Of a stretch of DNA of 64,000 bases, positions 11,780 through 24,241 are shown in pieces (position 1 is the first letter of the stretch; each line of letters begins with the position of its first letter). The DNA comes from Perognathus longimembris pacificus. Taxonomy: Eukaryota > Chordata > Mammalia > Rodentia > Heteromyidae. The DNA is taken from contig NC_063184.1 in the NCBI RefSeq assembly GCF_023159225.1, positions 12,079,528-12,143,527 on the forward strand, in the 5' to 3' direction. Position numbers and translations under genes: made by a program. The notes beneath the pieces are model-generated. The model did no database searches and had not been told where the DNA came from. It saw only the letters and a program-made list of their open reading frames with translations.

Positions 11780-12517
11780 GGTTTCTGTGGCATATGAACA
11801 GTAAAAAAAATCATGAGATATTAAAAGTCACATTGAAATTCAACACACAAACTTCAAGTCTGAACTTAAATTCTAAATGTTTGTTAATTTCCTCCTACTT
11901 GTTTTCATATTTCAACATAAGCTGTGTGTCTCATTCCATCTCTTTTTATTAAGTATAATCAACGTTAATAGCTTTTCAAGCTCATTCATTCCACAAAGTT
12001 TCCAAAAAAGAAAAGAAAAGAAAAACCAGTTTACAAGAATGTCTACTTCCACATGAGGGCCCAGACAACACATAAAGTAAACTTGCAAGACAAGCCATTT
12101 TACATACCTTTGTAACATCAGGATTAGACTAGACACTGCCTGCCTCCTGGGCCACTTCTTACAGACCACCCAGGAAAGCAGCCGCTGCTTAATGGGGGCC
12201 TGAAGTCTGTTGATTTAAGAACGGACAACCTGACAAGCCTACCCACACTGTAACAGCAACCTGCTTTTAGAGCACAATTTAAAAATCCCAAAGTCAAATC
12301 TGAATATTTGGTTTCTCTAGAAAAATGGCTCCTGGGAAAAGGTGCTTTCCCCTCCTTTGATGTTGATTTGCTGTTTGTAAAGCATGCATGGGCCCAGCTT
12401 GTGGACATCCACATAAGTGACTCAACAGCTTCTGCAACTGTCTTACGGTATTCAATGTAATGCCTAACTAAAAATAAAATCCCCGAGTTTAGCATAGCAT
12501 GATAACTAAATAAACAG
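11780..12517. other. Unique non-coding DNA
   Basis: No repeat family recognised apart from a short AAAAG run near 12005. A 136-codon antisense frame (12124-12534) has no recognisable domain. Confidence 0.4.
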
Positions 12518-12780
12518 ACTATATATATGCACATATATACATAGATCTATGTAAGTGGATAAGTATATACATATAGTTATACACATATCTGCATATGTGT
12601 GCATATATACACACATATGTGCACATATACATGTAAATAAAGGTAAATAAGTATATTTAGGTAAACAAGTATATATAAGTAGATAAATGTAAGTAGATAA
12701 ATGAAATATATGTAAGTATGTAAATGTAGACATACATGTGTAAGAAAATCAATGTAAGTAGATAAATGAAACACTAATAA
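12518..12780. repeat. Degenerate TA/TGTA-rich tandem repeat
   Basis: Imperfect repetition of atatatacat/gcacatatat units passes into repeats of a unit like gtaagtagataaatgaa. The antisense frames over it are products of this low complexity (Tyr/Ile/Leu-rich). Confidence 0.75.
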
Positions 12781-13331
12781 GATATATGATAAAATATTTC
12801 TAACACCATGACTTTAAAAAAATATGCTGCTAGGCTAAGGTCAAAAGTTAATGCATATAAAAATTACACCTAGAACATCATGTGCATTTTGCATTAGAAA
12901 TATCTCAGATGACTATGATACATTTTTAAATTGAATTACTCTAGAAAAATGTTCTTTCTCTACCACATGAGTATAATGAAGTCTCAATCTATATCTATAT
13001 ATCTATGCATATGTCTATTTACCGTCTTCTGTTTATTTACCATGCTGGAAGCCAAATCTTTAGGTTCTGCTCTCAAAGAAATTATTTCTTCTACACAATT
13101 ATAATCTGGTTAAGGTCCTAGAATAAGATGCAAGAGCCAGCAATCAATCTGTCTCTAAGAATCCTATGCTGTGTCTACAAGAAATGCTTCCTCGACTTCT
13201 GCCCTTGGACATTAGAGATCATACACATTCATCTACAGTGCTGACCTACAATGAGGCAGCCCACTGTCAGCATTTCCCATTTGCAAAGAGGAATGTTTAG
13301 ATAAAAATTGGTTTAGAAGCTGAGGCTTCAT
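12781..13331. other. Unique AT-rich non-coding DNA
   Basis: No feature recognised beyond a small tatctata run near 12990. Confidence 0.4.
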
Positions 13332-13392
13332 AGGGTTGAGACTATAGCTAAGTGGAAGGCCCTGCGTTCCATTCCCTAGAATTGCAAATAAA
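13332..13392 (+). mobile_element. ID-like SINE fragment
   Basis: Short match to the ID pattern: gttgagactatagctaagtg, ggccctgcgttccattccct (box B-like), then a weak A-rich tail. Confidence 0.5.
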
Positions 13393-13407
13393 CAGAAGAT
13401 TATAGAT

Positions 13408-13410
13408 CAC

Positions 13411-13456
<46 letters not shown>

Positions 13457-13512
13457 TTGATGATGGGTAGATAGATAGATAGATAGATGTAGATAGATAG
13501 ATACATAGATAG
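13408..13512 (+). repeat. (GAT)n and (GATA)n microsatellites
   Basis: About 16 GAT/ATG triplets followed after a short spacer by an interrupted GATA tetranucleotide array. It lies directly after an ID-like SINE tail. Confidence 0.95.
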
Positions 13513-13957
13513 GGCTTCATTATATTCATATGGTAGAAAAAGAATATACTTGTTCTAGAGTGGGTCAGTTTTAAAATGCATCATAGTTATCTGAGATTTT
13601 TATAATGTAAAATGTGTATAACGTCCTAGATGTAGTTTTGCTTTGGAGAGCTAGACTTTGCTATGATGTTTTTAGATGGAAAGAAAATAAGCGTTTGACA
13701 CATGAGGCAGGAGTTAGAGCATTCTCTTTGGTGTAAGTAAAGGTTGAAGGTAAGACTAGATAGTTCTTTCCATTGATGACAATATCCTAGTTATTAGCTT
13801 ATTCTCACACAATTTAGCCACATTAGAGTACGATTGCTTCAATATACAGTTATTACAAGGCTCTTGGGGATTTAAGGAGGTAATTATATGAGGAATTTAA
13901 GATTATTAATATATGAAATATATATATAAGGGAAACAAAATAGACCTTTTCTTTCCC
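13513..13957. other. Unique non-coding DNA
   Basis: No feature recognised. Confidence 0.4.
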
Positions 13958-14158
13958 CCTTGTCATTTGCAGGTCTTGAACTCATGGCCTGAGTATTGTC
14001 TCATAACTCTGTTGATCAAGGCTAGGGCTCAACCACTTCCAGCTTTTTCTGGGTGGTTAATTGGAAATACGAATCTACTAACTTCAAACTGCTATACTCA
14101 GATTTTAGCCTTCTGGGTAGCTAGGATTACAGGTATGAGCTACCTACCAGTGCCCAGT
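13958..14158 (-). mobile_element. B1-like/Geo dimeric SINE
   Basis: Antisense copy: aggtcttgaactcatggcct, gatcaaggctagggctcaac, linker gtggttaattggaaatac, then the 7SL-like half with tagctaggattacaggtatg and agctacc. Confidence 0.85.
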
Positions 14159-15489
14159 AAGGTAGGCTTTTATGAATTCACTTAGAAATATGCAAACATT
14201 GTACAACATAGCCTTTCAGTCAGGCAGTGCTGTAGTGCTCTCTCACTGTGGTGGCCACATAGTTGCATTAAAGCCAGAACACTTGAAAGCAAAAGAGGAA
14301 TCAGAAGGTCTTGAACAGGCCAGACCAGCACTGCCCCAGGCTAACACATAATCAGTCAGTCCATAAATAACTTCCAGACTCCTCCCAACATAGCCCTTTT
14401 CCATAGTAAATAAGTCATTTCGTTTTCATGTCAAACTTAAAAACCATGACTCCAAATAGCCCTCTAATCCAACTAACGAGGCTCAAATTAACACAACAAA
14501 CTTCCAGAGTTACATTTTTTCAAATATACTTTGCATGCCATCGATGAAAAACATATTGCTTCTGGAATCCAATGAATATTTATTAAAATGCATCAAATTT
14601 TTACAATATTTATTATGAGTTTTTAGATTTAAAATGAGAATACATTCATTTGCCTAAATTGCCCCAGAGTTACAGATAAAACTGGGAAATCAAAACAATA
14701 CTCATTTTTGGATATTAAGGAATAATAAGGGTGATTTTCCATCATTTAACATTGTGTTGCACATTATTTAAATGACAATGTGTTTGTGCATGCCTGTGTG
14801 TTTATTTGTGGGAAGTTGGGGATATGAGAGATATATTTACTAATTTTTCTTTGAGTTTATTTCAAATCCAAATGTGGCAAGTTATCTGTTTTTATTTTTT
14901 TATGTGATACAGGGCACTAACTTATTTAACATACTTTTAGACAGCTACAAGTATCCTGATAGAATAGAATAAGCCTGAGCTTTTCACTGGAAGAAACCAC
15001 ATTGGAGTCCAAGCATATTCACTTACTTACTTGTATCACTTTCAGAAAATTTCTAGGACTGTAATTTTCATTTTTCTCGGGTGTAAAGAACAGTAATGTC
15101 TCTTATAGAGATTTGCTTTGCAGACTGTTGAGGGGCCAAAGTACCAGTACCGAGATTACAGTAGGTATTTGTTACATAATTATATTGCATTATACACTTT
15201 TAGACAGAAAATGAAATGCATTCAGTCAAAACAAAATTTAACTTTACTTGAAGGATTCAGAAAACATTCCAAAGTTATAAAATATTTTGAAGACTCTTAA
15301 TAATAACAATCCTTGTTAGTACACTGTACCTTTAAGCCCTAGCTCTAAGAGATGATTTTTAAAAGAGGATAGTAAAAAAAACAACAACAACAAAACAGGG
15401 TCCTTGGGTCCTACGTATAGTTTAATAGATTGAAAAATTTTGCATCATAAAGAAATAACAAACAGGGAAGTTTGGGTTTCTTTAAAAAT
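14159..15489. other. Unique AT-rich non-coding DNA
   Basis: No gene or repeat family recognised over 1.3 kb. A 60-codon frame at 15118-15300 has no recognisable domain. Confidence 0.4.
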
Positions 15490-16116
15490 TACCAGTCTTT
15501 CACCACAATCACATTTTTAAAACATAGTCTCTTCAACAAATGGTGTGGGAGAAATTGAATATTCGCATGTAGAAGACTGAAACTAGATTCCTATCCTGTA
15601 ACTTTTTATTAAAATTAATTTAGAATCTGTCAAAGATTTTCATAGAAGACCTGAAACTTTGAAACTAATAGAGAAAAACATAGGGAGAGGACTTGAAGAC
15701 ACAATTATAGGTAATACCTTTCTGAATAGGACCCCAATTGCTCAGCAAATAAGAGCAATAATTGACTAATGAGATTGCATCAAATTAAAGAACAATCTCT
15801 ACTGCAAATGAAATAATTACCTGAATCAAGTGACTAGAAACTAAAGAGAAATATATACGAAGAGGGAGAAAGTCTTTGCCAACTCTTCATCCCAAAAACT
15901 ATGCTTTGGGACACTCTAATCAACAAATGGATAAATAAACAGAATGTTTCTAAAAGAAGAAACACAAATAGAAATGAATGCATGAATACATGTTCTTCAT
16001 CTTTATCCACAAAGGAAAGGCAAATCAAAGGGCATGAGATTCCATCTCACCCCAAGCAGAGATATGACTAATTAAGAAAATAAATAACAAGAAATGCTGG
16101 CAGTCAAGGATTGCGA

Positions 16117-16147
16117 TGGGGCGGGGGGGGGAGCAGATGGGGGAGGG
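16117..16147 (+). other. Potential G-quadruplex tract
   Basis: Four or more G-runs (ggggcgggggggggag, then gggggaggg) on the sense strand of the ancient L1. Here it lies inside the former ORF2 C-terminal region, so it may be a local expansion. Confidence 0.55.
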
Positions 16148-16493
16148 AATTATGCACTATTGGTTGTTAGTAATATTATTAGTGCAGCCACTATGGAAAT
16201 CAGTATGGAAGTTTCTAAAAATTAAACGACCATTAACATATAATTCTACTATACCATAACTGGACATATATCCTAGGTAATAAGTCAGACAAAAGTCAAA
16301 TTATCATACCAGCCTAAGCACTCAGCAACTAATTAATGTATAAAGCAAAGATAGTATATATGCACAACACATTATTATTGAGTCATAAAGAAAAATGAAA
16401 ATCATGTCATTTGCAAGAAAATGGATGGAACAGGAAATCACCATGTTGAGCAAAATGAGGAGACTAAAAAGACAAATATTACATGCATTCTCT

Positions 16494-16510
16494 CATCCGG
16501 AGACTCTAGA
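16494..16510 (+). repeat. Target-site duplication of IDL-Geo, left copy
   Basis: The 17-bp catccggagactctaga is repeated at 16714-16730 with one mismatch, bracketing the SINE. Confidence 0.9.
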
Positions 16511-16713
16511 CTTTTTTTTTTTGCCAGTCCTGGTCCTTGGACTCAGGGCCTGAGCACTGTCCCTGGCTTCCTTTTGCTCAAGGCTAGCACTCTGCCACTT
16601 GAGCCATAGCGCCGCTTCTGGCCGTTTTCTATATATGTGGTGCTGAGGAATCAAATCCTGGGTTTCATGTGTACAAGACAAGCACTCTTGCCACTAGGCC
16701 ATGTTCCCAGCCC
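16511..16713 (-). mobile_element. IDL-Geo dimeric SINE with TSD
   Basis: Antisense insertion into the ancient L1. It starts with the T-run (SINE A-tail), then tgccagtcctggtccttgga, ctcaaggctagcactctgcc, the central linker with tatatatgtggtgctgagga, and the ID-like half ending in cccagcccc. The 17-bp near-identical TSD and good preservation indicate a fairly recent insertion. Confidence 0.95.
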
Positions 16714-17045
16714 CATCCGGATACTCTAGATTTAAAACAAAACACACAGAAAAAAATGGCACCAATGTAAAATGGGGGGAGGGGGGGCTGTTGGGGATGG
16801 GACCTAGCAAGAGGAGGATGAACAGAGAGAATGGAAAGAGGATGAATATAATCCAAGAATTTAGTGATTAAAGTAGAATAATGAAACACATTAAAAATTG
16901 TTTTAAAATGAACATCAGTCAGTAGCAGTTTATTACAATCACTTGCATAGTCTTAAGTAAATTGAAAATGTCCCCAGAGCCTTAGTTTCCTGATATATGA
17001 AGTAAAAGGTTGAGATAAGTAGTCTTTTATATCAACCCCTCATTT

Positions 17046-17105
17046 TTGTAGTGCTGGGGAATGAACTCAGGGGCTTGCTCACAGATTTATATCCCTAAGC
17101 TATAT
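17046..17105 (-). mobile_element. ID-like SINE fragment, antisense
   Basis: Matches the antisense ID pattern: tagtgctggggaatgaactc, then a degraded gctaagctatatcc block. Confidence 0.55.
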
Positions 17106-19639
17106 CCTTTTATAACAGTAAACTTGAGTATCTTCACTCCTTTCATTTTTCAAGGAATTGCCAGATCAATATAAAATTTCAAAATGACCATTTTGTAAGA
17201 CTAACAAAATTTCTGCTAGGTGCTAATTAGCTTCAGGAGCCAAAACTCAGCTAACAAAGAAGCCTTCACTTGCCTCCTCTATTTGCGCTATAGAACATGG
17301 TGGGAGGGGTAGAAGTTAGGGATGGAACAGGAATAATAGTGAGTTGGCCTGATTTGGGGGAGGGGGGCGGGAGGAGAATGGGCTAATTAGAAAGGGAGAA
17401 AAGGAAAATACTGTTAATCAAAATGGCCTCATTGAGACTCTTGATAGAGGATTTGTCTTGCACCTTGTTGGTCTGAAGAATTAAAGGTAACCTTTTCCTC
17501 ATGTGCCGAATCTCACCTTTGCTAAAATTCAGCCTTTTGAGATAAGTTGAGAATTTTTCAGGAAATGACCCAGAGTGTAAAAGGATAGTAGTCTTCCTTT
17601 TACTCCTTATTTCCCATAGAAAATCTTTTGATTATTTGACTAAAAAGAAATACAGTCATGCATACATATAAAAATGTTACAGAAATACATACATATATAG
17701 TTACAGAAATACATGCATAAATGTAAAATATATAATAAATATAAAATGGTACATGTATGTATGCATGCATGCCTGTAATATTCTGATTTAAAAAAGAAAA
17801 TACAGGCCAAAAAAAAAAAAGACCCTTATTCAATCACAAACACATTGCCGTCAGAAGCTATGTTCCAAACCACAAATCATAGTGAAAGCCAGCTTCTATC
17901 TATCTATGTAACCCATAAAATTCCTTTTTTAACTCAATATTGTTAGACACATTCTAGTTCAGATTTGAAAGGATTTCCCTATTATTTTCTACCTCCAAAA
18001 GATTAAGTATTCTATAATGACCCTCCAAAATAGATATCGCCTTGTTTGTTAAGGAGACCTGTCTTACACTTTCCTAACATTATAGCCAGATTTCACGGTC
18101 TCAGGAAAACAAAACACACATAATGGAATGGTTATTAATTCAATAAATCCAACAGCTCTTGTGCTCTGGGCAAAAGGTAAAGTTAAAAGCAGCTGTTCAT
18201 TGACGACATATGGGACATGGCCAGGGTGAAGGAGCTGTTTTAGCACATCATCCACCACTTTTAAGGCTGACTGCACTCAATTTCTTAGACAATCTACACA
18301 GCATTTTTCAGTTCTGTACCTCCATAATTTATCACAACAATATCTCAAACACACAGATCGGAGGGGCAAAAGGAAAGCAATTTACAGTATCGAGATGAAA
18401 GTAGCTGGCTGGGTTGGGGAAACCCTACTATGTAAATCATATCCTCAGCTTCAAGGAATGTGGACATAATATTCTGGAATTAATTTTTCCAAGCATTCCT
18501 ATCTAGGTCACACAAAGGTAAATCTAGTTTCTCCTCCCTACCTCTTATATCTGGAGTTGTTTATCAATATGTTAAAGAGGAAATTGATTTTACCTCTCTC
18601 TTCTACTGGGACAATAAGAACCTTATGTATAAAAACCTACCAATAACAATGAAAGGAATCAGTTAAAACAACCAGGCAATCCTTATATATGCCTCCCAGT
18701 GAAAGGTCATAGGAAGACAGCAATTTAAAAACAGCAAAAAGGCAGAATCACAGACAAATAAGAGATAATGATCTATTTGAAATAGTAGTATGGATTATTA
18801 TAAACTAATCTCATTATGTCTTTCTTTAAAATATACCCCTAAAATGTGCCTCCGATTCATATCGGCAAATTACATTGATGACAAACACATCTCCAGTGTA
18901 TATTTTTAAGCATGAAATTTGCGTATTGCTGCATAATGTATATTTCATGTAGGACTAATGATTTCAATACCTGACCCTAACTATCCCTTTCTCCTTCTGT
19001 TTCTGTCTTAACCTTTGCCGAGATGATTGAAACAGAGCAGGGATGAGCAGTTACAAGGTGGAGATGGTTATTGGAAGAAAGCCAGTGTCTCAGGAATAAA
19101 ATGGTAAAGAACAAAAACCAGCCATGTGAGAATATCCTTGGAATCTTTAGAAATACTCCTAAGAACCTTGATTTCCCAATGCCAAATAAAAGGGAGAATC
19201 AGGACCTTTGATTTAAATAGCAAAGGAAAGTAGACTCTAAACATGAAAAAAAAACATGGGAACATAATCACTTAAGACATGCTTGTTTTGTCATTAAAAT
19301 GGATAATTCTCTTATTCTTTTTTTGGCTGACTACAAAAGACAGTTGTTCATTGTGGACAATTGGGGTAGGTAATACAAAATCCAAAACTTAATTTTTTAT
19401 CCTGACAGCCAGAGCTGGCCTGAGCTCTAGCTCTGATTATATCATTTGCTGTTCATTCTGTGAATTACATGTGCCCATCTTTCCTGCCTGAATTCATTCA
19501 ATGTAACTGTGTAAGAAATATTTTCCTTAACGTTAACAATATTAAAAGTTTTGCGTAACATCTATTCTAAATATTTCTCCTATTTGTATTTTTTTATTGT
19601 TTGTACTATTTAATAACCATTACTTTTTCACCCTTTACA
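17106..19639. other. Mostly unique non-coding DNA
   Basis: No gene found. A G-rich run at 17355-17375 and a TACA/TATG-rich patch at 17655-17775 are the only low-complexity landmarks. A weak MIR-like stretch just upstream (16975-17000, cagagccttagtttcctgat) looks like the MIR core. Confidence 0.4.
17655..17775. repeat. Imperfect tandem repeat around gttacagaaatacat
   Basis: The unit gttacagaaatacat recurs twice about 30 bp apart (17675 and 17700 areas), embedded in tacata/tgcatg-rich sequence. Confidence 0.6.
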
Positions 19640-19654
19640 AACCCTTATATCACT

Positions 19655-19805
19655 GCTACTAGAAATTCCCATAACAATAATAGCTATTGCTTAGGACTAT
19701 TTTAAACACGGGACAATGGAGGCATATAGAGATGAAGTTCCTTGCTTGAAATTCATGGTAAAGTAGCTTTTTAAACCCAGATGTGCCTTTCTTAAATTAG
19801 TGCTT
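19655..19805 (-). mobile_element. MIR SINE, antisense
   Basis: The order fits a reversed MIR: aacaataatagctattgctt, a gactattttaaacac block, gaggcatatagagatgaagt, tccttgcttgaaattcatgg and a final aaacccagatgtgcc. Diverged. Confidence 0.6.
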
Positions 19806-20284
19806 AAGTTTGTTATCACTACAGGTGTTTTCAATTTTGATGTAGTTTATCAGAATTATCAGGATTTTTTCTTTCACTTTTTTTGCCCACAATAACCTTC
19901 TTCATTCTGTGAACAGATGCAAGGTCATCTCTCTTTCTTCTAATGATTCTATTTCTTCTATTTCATTTCTTCATTTATAAATTATTTAAATAGGTAGTCT
20001 AACTTGTAGTATAACCAACTTATCTAGGATCGTTCACTAATCTATCTTTTATTTGGCTTCTAAAAATGGCAAATAATGAACCTTAGAGTTTTCATATATT
20101 TGAATTCCACTATTTTAATAATGTGATAAGATATAACAGAGCAAGTCATTTTTGCATCTGCATTGAAAATATTTTTGTATGTACATTGCCTGTTTATTTT
20201 TACATGTGTAATTTATGAATACTTGGAAAAGCATGTCTCTTTTCCCACAAAGATCACATTGGACTTAATGTATTCAGCATACTT
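19806..20284. other. Unique AT-rich non-coding DNA
   Basis: No feature recognised. Confidence 0.4.
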
Positions 20285-20410
20285 AGGTGTGATGTGGTTA
20301 TGCAGGCCTGTAATCTCAGCACTTGGAAAACTGAGGCAGGAGAATTGCAAGTCCAAGTCCAGCCTACCATGTATAACAAGACTATCTCACTGCATATAAA
20401 TGAATTAAAC
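20285..20410 (+). mobile_element. B1-type (7SL-derived) SINE monomer
   Basis: Contains gcctgtaatctcagcacttg, aaactgaggcaggagaattg, a box B-like aagtccaagtccagcc and aagactatctca, then an A-rich tail. It lacks the Geo right half, unlike the other 7SL-like copies here, and is probably older. Confidence 0.85.
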
Positions 20411-20654
20411 AAATGAATAAAATGTCATACTTTAATAAAACTTTCCCCAATCTTTTCAAGTATAAGACTACTTATTTTAATGGTTGTCTTTGGATTTTTT
20501 TCTTAGAAGTGGAAATTATAATCACTTGGTTATTTCCTTTGGGTCTTTTGGGAAAACTTACTCTTTCTTAGATACAATGTTCATTTGTAGGTTTTAAAAA
20601 CAGATAATTTTAAAATATTTAACATTTTACTTCATAATCTAGGCTACAACTCTT

Positions 20655-20857
20655 AAAATAAGAGTGGCTCACATCAGGAGGCTTAGATTTGAAGATCACA
20701 GTTCAAAGCTAGCCCAAGCAGCAAAGTCCAGAAGACTACTGAGAAGCTGGAAGCGGAGCTGTGACTCAGTGACAGAGCACTAGCCTTGAGCAAAACAAAA
20801 AAGCTCAGGGACAGCATGCAGGCCCTGAGTTCAAGGTCCCAGGCCCAGTGCATGAGC

Positions 20858-20860
<3 letters not shown>
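20655..20860 (+). mobile_element. B1-like/Geo dimeric SINE
   Basis: The 5' part of the 7SL-like half is short (gtggctcacatcaggaggct, with an internal loss of the usual tgtaatcctag block). Then come agatttgaagatcacagttc, the right monomer with gagctgtgactcagtgacag and gccctgagttcaaggtccca. A CA array follows directly. Confidence 0.85.

Positions 20861-20899
<39 letters not shown>
20861..20899 (+). repeat. (CA)n microsatellite at SINE tail
   Basis: About 19 uninterrupted CA units directly at the SINE 3' end. Confidence 0.97.
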
Positions 20900-20902
<3 letters not shown>

Positions 20903-23491
20903 AATTATGCTAATTTAGTCTATCAAATGGATGAGTAGAATTAGCCCCAATTTTCACATAAATAATTCCTTTTACCTACCCAAACCTGTATGGTTAATAT
21001 GTGGTAGAACTAGGGTTTTCACCCCTGTACTGTGATGCCAGAAGCCATTGTTTCAATTTCTATGCCATCTCTGCCAGACAGAGCCTTAAAATCCACCAAA
21101 AAGACTAATATACAAGGCTTCAATTCTCTCTTGTTGAAACACACAGACACCTGGGGAAGATTTGGTGAAGTAAATATGAACTCAATCTTGAAAGCTACCT
21201 AAGAAGGTCACTAGATGTATAAGAAGGGGAAAAAGTGTGTTTTAGGCACCGTAAACAATATGTGTAAAGGTAGGCCTCAAGAAAGAATGCAACTCTTTGG
21301 GGACATATGCAGCACAGAACATTCCTGGGGTGTAGCAGGACCCGGCTCATGGAACCAGAAACCAGAGCTCACTTGCTCTGTGAGTCACTTTAAGTCCTCT
21401 GAGGAATCTCCCTGGTAGGTGAGGAAGAGCTGATCTCACATGCATTTTGTCACCATGTCCAATGTCCTCTGTGCTTGCAAGGATTACTATATCTTGCTTC
21501 TCTACATAAGTACATGTAAGCTTCTAATGAAGCAGAATGGATTCTTTCTACATGAGTTCTTGATCAATTTGAGCAAATGAGTCTTCATCAATGATTCCAT
21601 TGTGCTCAGGCTAGCTCAAACAACAATGCTGTTTACCAACACATTCATTGATGCCACATAATCTCTTTGTTCGAATAATCCTCGGAATGAAAGGAAAATC
21701 ACTAATAGTCACCTCCTTTTTACAATGAAGTAGCTGAGACTTGAAAATGATAAGACTTACCCCAGAATAGAAAAGTTCCCTTCAAGTAGACCTAAAGGAA
21801 TGTCAGTCTGTATTCTGTATCAACACCTCGTGTGTTATAACACTCTTAAAGAAATGTGGGAAATTAGGGGCTGGCCCTGGTGTCTATTTGGGACTCAGAT
21901 AGTATAAAGACATAGGTGTAAAAAAATGTATTCATTGACTACTGAATTAAAATATCAGGTGTTTTAATGAGTAGATTTTTATCTGTAGAAATTTGGCATT
22001 CTACATTTCAACATATATTGATATTGTAGGTTTCATCTAAAGAGAACAGTATAGAGCCTCCAATTGGGTTTATTCTGCTGAATAGAAGTCACACAAAGTA
22101 GCTTGAAATAGCTCTTTCACAATTCCTCCCAAACACACACACAGAGACCATTTAAAGAAGTTCTCATTCTCACTAATGTTAAATATACCTTTTGTATCTT
22201 ACATATCCAGTCAAGGTAAATATTGGACTAAGTATCCAAATAGTTAAAGGAGGGCTTGAAAAGTGCTTTTAATTTTATTTTAATTTTGTTTATATTTATT
22301 TATTTTAAGAACTATTTACCAAATGCCCTATATTATTTGGGGGGTGTCTAACCCTACGGAAAAACCTACATTCTATAATTTCACTGGAGAAATTAATACC
22401 TTGTCCTGAAAGTCTTAGGTTATTAATAAGGTAGCTCATTATCACCCTGCAAACTAACTAAGGTGCTTTTTGCACATAGTAAGCAGAACCTGGAGACAAG
22501 AAGCTAAATGCCAAGTTGCGAATGGGTAGCATTCCAGTGACCTTTATTGTAGGCCAATTATATCATAAAAGTTTTACATCATTCATTGAATGCTTAATAA
22601 CACACAGAGGTTATTATTGGCATTTTACATATCAAGAATAGAAACAGAGACTTTAAGGAATATTCTGAAAATTGTTGTGTATTTGTTTGCTTTTTCTTGC
22701 TAAAGCTCTGGTACAAACACAGAAAACACTCTATCTTCAGGGTAGGAATGAGCAAAGTGAATACTTCAAAGGAAATTTAAAATGCCATTTTATAAAGATT
22801 ACAGATAGTGTGAATGGTAATTTACAAACTGGACTAAAAAATAATATGTGAACCATAGAACATGGCCTGAAAGAGTCATCTAACCAATCTCCTGATTACT
22901 AGCCAAATTAAATTGTACATAACCAAACTGGTTAGGAAGTCAGGATTCCTCTACTGTGGCAAGGAATTATGGTAAACAAGAGGATTTTATTTAAATTACT
23001 ACTGGTATGGTGTCTTTTCTAGAGAAGATGTGGGGTATTTAAAATTAATTTCATACCATAGTTTAATTACTAATGAATTTGCTCTTAGAAAGTCTGATGA
23101 CAAAGATCACACCTATCTAATTTCATTGGGAGTATTACTTATTGAATTAGTTAATTAAGAATATTACAAAATCAATTTTAATTTTATTATTAGTCCCAGT
23201 ATGTAAATACACTTAAAATTATTTTTGTAAGCTCTTCTCTCCAAAAAATATTTTCAAGAAAAAAAATTAAGCAAATTTTACATTACATTGTTTAGTCTCT
23301 GATTGATTCTGCTAAAATTTATAACAAGTCAATTATTTGTCATTTTCTAAGGATCATGCTTCCAACTTATGAATATATTTTATATACCAAGAGGCCAAAG
23401 AGAATCCTTTAAGTAATTTGCTGAATGTTGTCACTTTCTGGTAGAGCTGTTGCAGGAATCAGTTGAGATAATACATAAGACAGTCTTTTTC
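20900..23491. other. Unique DNA with two MIR-like remnants
   Basis: No gene recognised. Around 21705-21775 (cctcctttttacaatgaagt, agctgagacttgaaaatgat) and 22560-22670 (ttattattggcattttacat, agaaacagagactttaagg) the sequence resembles the antisense MIR core. Both are diverged. Confidence 0.45.
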
Positions 23492-23510
23492 AAAAAAAGT
23501 TGGAATTCCT
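23492..23510 (+). repeat. TSD of L1, left copy
   Basis: The 19-bp aaaaaaagttggaattcct is repeated exactly at 24734-24752, immediately after the L1 A-rich tail. Confidence 0.93.
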
Positions 23511-24241
23511 AAGATCTTTACCGGTCATACAACAGACAAAGGCATCATATCTAAAATATATGCACAACTAAAAAAATTACATTCCTCCAAAACAAAACTG
23601 TGAAGATCCAACAGCCTCTCAACAAGTGGGCTAAAGACTTAAAAAGAGACTTCTCTGATGAGGAAATGAGAATGGCCAAGAGACATATGAAAAAAGTGCT
23701 CTACATCACTGGCCATAAAAGAAATGCAAATCAAAACAACATTGAGATTCCATCTCACCCCACTAAGAATGTCATATATCAAGAAAACTAACAATAATAA
23801 ATGTTGGAGGGGATGTGGCCAAAAGGGAACCCTACTTCCTTGTTGGTGGGAATGTAAACTGGTTCAGCCACTCTGGAAAGCGGTATGGAGATTCCTCAGA
23901 AGGCTAAACATAGAGCTCCCCTATGACCTAGCAGCCCCACTTTTTGGCATCTACCCAAAAGACCACAAGCAAGAACACACTAAAGCCACCAACACAACAA
24001 TGTTCATCGCAGCACAATTTGTCATAGCTAGAATATGGAACCAACCCAGATGCCCCTCAGTAGACGAATGGATAAGGAAAATGTGGTACATATACACAAT
24101 GGAATTTTATGCCTCTATCAAAAGAATGACATTGCCTCATTCGTAAGGAAATGGAAGGACTTGGAAAAAATTATACTAGGTGAAGTGAGCCAGACCCAAA
24201 GAAACATGGACTCTATGGTCTCCCTCATAGGGAATAATTAG
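23511..24241 (+). pseudogene. L1 ORF2 C-terminal fragment, frameshifted
   Basis: The frame ends at the C-terminal GNN stop near 24241. Recognisable blocks are [20 protein letters not shown], the [20 protein letters not shown] cysteine-rich motif of the ORF2 C-terminus, IELPYD and EVSQTQRNMDSM. Defects: a TGA at 23601-23603 with an adjacent one-base loss, a private one-base gain near 23694 and a one-base loss near 24120. The TGA and the two losses are shared with the copy at 25.9 kb. Not functional. Confidence 0.92.

Larger units (their letters stand above)
15490..16905 (+). mobile_element. Ancient L1 3' end (ORF2 C-terminus and 3' UTR), SINE-interrupted
   Basis: The sense strand can be followed as a badly decayed L1 ORF2 C-terminal part: a start like the LFNKWCWENW region at about 15535, then agacctgaaactttgaaact (the RPETLKL motif), a FLNRTPIAQ-like stretch near 15720 and the gagattccatctcacccc block at 16038. 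The IARIWN/EW-type blocks that follow are unreadable in frame. Many stops and indels show it is far older than the 23-37 kb copies. G-rich tracts lie at 16117-16147 and 16775-16792. A young IDL-Geo SINE splits it at 16511-16713. Confidence 0.75.

Noticed and set aside
12506..12774. Tyr/Ile/Leu-rich overlapping frames
   Set aside because: They come from a TA/TGTA-rich degenerate tandem repeat.
13408..13512. Regular short repeats considered as a CRISPR-like array
   Set aside because: Simple GAT and GATA microsatellites without spacers. The window is mammalian.
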